DNA of 64,000 nt from Clostridium sp. CMCC3677 (GTDB lineage Bacteria; Bacillota; Clostridia; Clostridiales; Clostridiaceae): NCBI RefSeq assembly GCF_023845585.1, contig NZ_JAMQHS010000001.1, forward strand, positions 372,001 through 436,000, written 5' to 3'. Each line of letters begins with the position of its first letter. Positions within the stretch are counted from its first letter, which is position 1. The notes under the pieces were generated by a model. That model ran no database searches, was not told the DNA's origin, and saw nothing but the letters and a program-made list of their open reading frames with translations. Shown here one piece after another: positions 62,767 to 64,000 of the stretch. Position numbers and translations under genes: made by a program.

Positions 62767-64000
62767 TTAGATTAGAAAAATTAAAGCAAACAGCACAGTT
62801 GTAATTAATCCTATTGTAACAGGAAGAAAGTTTTTTCTTGCTAGCTCAAATGGGGATACTTTACAGACGGCAGCAACAGGAATTAATGCCCAGGGTATTA
62901 AAGTTCCACCACCAATCCAAATTGTACAGATTTGACCTAAAGCTGCTAATGGAGATGAGTTTAGCGCTAGAGATGAAGAGAATAACCTAGTTGATGAACC
63001 AACAAGGGAGAGACCAGAGAAACCGGAACCATCTAATCCAGTTAATATTCCAACACCAGAAACGGTAAATGTTGCAATGATTTTATTTAAAGGAACAGCA
63101 TTGGAAAGAGCAACACCTAAATCATTAATTATTCCTTGAGAGTTATTAGATAAGGAATGTCCTATAATTTGTTCAAAACCACTACCACCCAAATAAAAAA
63201 ATGTAGCAATAGGAATTACAGCACCAAAAACTTTAAATGCAAACTGAAAACCATCTATTAAGTAAGATGTTAGTTGAGTTTTTTTTATATCTTTAAATAT
63301 ACTTAAAAAGATTATAAGTAATAAAAATAAAGTGGTTCCACCAATTAATGAAGTTGCATTCTCACCTTTAATAGATAGTAAAAACATAAAAGTAACATCC
63401 AGTGCATAAGAAAATAACACTAGAAAAGCTAAAAATCTTTTCTTCCAATTAGATATATTATCTTTAAAATCCTCTTTAAAATCCGTTTCTAAATCTGTAC
63501 TATCACTTATTGAATTAAGGTTATTATTTTTAATATCTTTCATTATAAAATAAAAAGCTAAAATACTTGTAGTAAATCCCATAACTAACTCTAGAATTAT
63601 TATTGATGGCATAAACTCATTAATAGCTATGCCAGCAGCGTCACAAGTTATTTTTGGAGCACCTTGTATTATGATATCACTTGATAAAGCAATACCATGT
63701 CCAAATATATTCATAGCAATTGCAGCACCTAATTTAGGTAAGCTTGCTTTTGCTGCTACTGGAACTAAAATAGCTCCAATTAGTGCTACGGCTGGAGAAG
63801 GCCAGAAAAACCATGAAATTATCATCATTGAAATACCAATAATCCAATACGCTAATACTTTATTTTTTATTAATTTAGCTAAAGGAGAAATCATAACTTC
63901 ATTTATTCCAGTTACAGAAAGAAGATTACTAAGAGCAGTAATTACGGAAATTATGAGTATTATAGGAAGTAATTCTTTGATTGCATAAAGAAAACCATTG
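62767..64000 (-). CDS. Multi-helix transporter, ion-transporter-superfamily type (5' end outside the window)
   Basis: On the minus strand the frame stays open from the edge of the window (a methionine at 63894 is internal, since the sequence before it reads ELLPIILIISVITALSNLL). The visible 411 residues form about ten hydrophobic helices, with a central soluble loop (NNLNSISDSTDLETDFKED) and a duplicated gene-like layout. The glycine/proline-rich motifs AKASLPKLGAA and GLDGSGFSGLSLVG resemble the re-entrant loops of ion-transporter superfamily carriers. I cannot name the substrate. The N-terminus is lost to the edge. Confidence 0.6.
   Translation of the reverse strand, partial: NGFLYAIKELLPIILIISVITALSNLLSVTGINEVMISPLAKLIKNKVLAYWIIGISMMIISWFFWPSPAVALIGAILVPVAAKASLPKLGAAIAMNIFGHGIALSSDIIIQGAPKITCDAAGIAINEFMPSIIILELVMGFTTSILAFYFIMKDIKNNNLNSISDSTDLETDFKEDFKDNISNWKKRFLAFLVLFSYALDVTFMFLLSIKGENATSLIGGTTLFLLLIIFLSIFKDIKKTQLTSYLIDGFQFAFKVFGAVIPIATFFYLGGSGFEQIIGHSLSNNSQGIINDLGVALSNAVPLNKIIATFTVSGVGILTGLDGSGFSGLSLVGSSTRLFSSSLALNSSPLAALGQICTIWIGGGTLIPWALIPVAAVCKVSPFELARKNFLPVTIGLITTVLFALIFLI

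Noticed and set aside
63629..63988. 119-residue plus-strand frame near the window end
   Set aside because: Lies wholly opposite the transporter gene, whose hydrophobic helices on the minus strand are convincing.
1..64000. CRISPR array, tRNA, rRNA or prophage
   Set aside because: No regularly spaced repeats, no tRNA or rRNA signatures, and no capsid, terminase or integrase genes; the GH25 gene alone is not evidence of a phage.

Overview
The window is very AT-rich, densely coded and almost entirely Firmicute-type. It carries a prkA-yhbH-spoVR sporulation block, two rubrerythrins, a cggR-gap-pgk-tpi glycolytic operon, a cysteine T-box in front of cysK-cysE, Bce-type peptide sensing and ECF/ABC uptake genes. 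This fits an anaerobic, spore-forming Clostridium sensu stricto (cluster I; C. butyricum/C. beijerinckii-like). The species is inference; no rRNA or tRNA is present to confirm it.

Layout. 1-4.7 kb: the end of a hybrid kinase, a CheY-like regulator, a patatin-type lipase, rubrerythrin, and a DUF2798 membrane protein divergent from a MarR regulator with paired palindromic operators. 5.4-10.3 kb: a Bce-type module (regulator, kinase, ATPase, permease) with a BceR-type box. 10.3-15 kb: a remnant of an ECF S-component, an AraC regulator and two Ybt-type half-ABC transporters behind a Fur-like box. 15.4-18.7 kb: a four-gene SPFH/zinc-ribbon membrane operon. 19-25.6 kb: recQ, then a LysR regulator divergent from a DASS transporter, a membrane-anchored protein and an ApgM-type phosphomutase. 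25.8-32 kb: prkA-yhbH-spoVR, then a second rubrerythrin behind a PerR-like box. 32-38.6 kb: pssA, a lipid kinase, a YgiQ radical SAM protein and a PRC/MgtE_N/CBS protein. 38.6-43.2 kb: a T-box operon cysK-cysE-queG-plsC-nth. 43.4-49.6 kb: envelope genes ddl, a two-component pair, a GH25 lysozyme and a VanW protein. 49.8-62 kb: trmL, degV, rpoN, then cggR-gap-pgk-tpi, a PocR chemoreceptor and an HD-GYP phosphodiesterase divergent around a Fur box, then gpmI. The window closes with a degenerate kinase-like protein and a partial transporter.

The most unusual non-genic content is a superfamily of short structured repeats lying between genes. Family R1 has two 219-bp copies (7265-7483 and 57812-58030) that differ at six positions. 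Family R2 has one 324-bp copy at 51350-51673, flanked by a 9-bp direct repeat, plus four truncated or internally deleted copies (32091, 40098, 43220, 51133). Both families share terminal inverted repeats of similar layout and the same central hairpin, so they look like relatives of one mobile element with no protein of its own.

Several regulatory readings connect genes: Fur-type boxes at the Ybt-like ABC pair and at the HD-GYP gene, a PerR-type box at a rubrerythrin, a BceR-type box, a CggR operator with the 20-bp GGGAC spacing, and the T-box. All were found by eye and need experimental or comparative support.
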